Shown piece by piece: positions 13,353 to 13,498 of a DNA stretch of 13,498 nucleotides. The number at the start of each line of letters is the position of its first letter. The stretch's first letter is position 1. Source of the stretch: JAUWOY01 sp034431315 (GTDB lineage Bacteria; Chloroflexota; Anaerolineae; VGOG01); the NCBI GenBank assembly GCA_034431315.1, contig DAOUDK010000106.1, positions 1-13,498 on the forward strand, in the 5' to 3' direction. The notes beneath the pieces were generated by a model. The model was not told the origin of the DNA, did not search any database, and saw only the letters and a program-made list of their open reading frames with translations. Made by a program: the position numbers and the translations under genes.

Positions 13353-13382
13353 CAGCAGGCCCCAAGTCCACCCACCCAGGCC
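13353..13382 (+). repeat. 30-bp scrap identical (29/30) to the interior of the DUF92 gene
   Basis: Bases 13353-13382 match 6797-6826, inside the DUF92 gene, with a single mismatch (A versus G) and in the same orientation. The matched part encodes, on the minus strand, the LGGWTWGLLL region of DUF92. This is a third DUF92-derived piece in the window. Confidence 0.75.
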
Positions 13383-13498
13383 TAAGAGCGTGTTTTAAAA
13401 GTCCTAATTGTGCCGCAAATCTGGGCCATGGCCCCACAAAACGGGCATTTACGGCTATTTTGTGGCTATAAATCCCCACAAATGGCCGCTGATCGACC
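13383..13498. other. Right-edge non-coding stretch with palindromes, possible mobile-element end
   Basis: The perfect palindrome GGGCCATGGCCC lies at 13423-13434. An 8-bp inverted repeat CCACAAAA (13434-13441) / TTTTGTGG (13458-13465) follows. The start (GAGCGTGTTTTAAAAGTCC, from 13386) looks to me like an insertion-sequence terminus, but only one end is in view and no transposase is visible. Confidence 0.3.

Overview
The window looks like chromosomal DNA from a bacterium of the Chloroflexota (Anaerolineae-like) type. This is an inference from gene content: a phasin-like coiled-coil protein beside a patatin and a UbiB-family kinase, a DUF92 membrane protein, DegV remnants, a DUF5658-type membrane protein, strong AGGAGG ribosome sites, and TTG/GTG starts. 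No rRNA or tRNA is present to fix the taxonomy. Base composition is uneven: bases 241-300 are 29/60 G+C, while 10081-10140 are 43/60. The left 4.7 kb therefore looks like an accessory island beside a GC-rich backbone.

Bases 1-4740 carry the end of an unidentified gene and then one very large gene. Its N-terminus is a sacsin/NO VEIN-type HSP90-like (GHKL) ATPase and its C-terminus is a DUF3883 domain with a nuclease-like D...E-x-K pattern. The gene is split in two by an exact 35-bp tandem duplication inside a glycine-rich linker. Removing one 35-bp copy restores a single frame of about 1544 codons. The split is therefore a recent slippage event, a phase-variable switch or an assembly error.

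Bases 4741-6118 are a scrap zone. They hold a small hypothetical gene and its nonsense-mutated copy 719 bp downstream, a DUF5658-like membrane gene, a duplicated 3' end of the neighbouring DUF92 gene, and three near-perfect hairpins.

Bases 6119-11363 are the backbone. The DUF92 gene (minus strand) and a winged-helix regulator (plus strand) diverge from a shared 162-bp intergenic region. That region has two sigma-70-like promoters with 17-bp spacers and two candidate operator copies (AAGANTCTT). The regulator begins a same-strand series: DegV fragment, phasin-like protein, a 76-aa protein, a frameshifted patatin and a UbiB-family kinase, the last coupled to the patatin by an ATGA overlap. The joint theme looks like lipid, membrane or storage-granule metabolism.

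Bases 11364-13498 hold a structured intergenic region and a 14-codon leader ORF overlapping a PlsC-like protein that lacks the catalytic His/Asp. An MBL-fold protein with one altered metal-ligand position follows. Next come the C-terminal winged-helix scrap of a different MBL protein and a 30-bp scrap matching the DUF92 gene. Truncated fragments sitting just after intact genes recur through the window and suggest repeated deletion and duplication.
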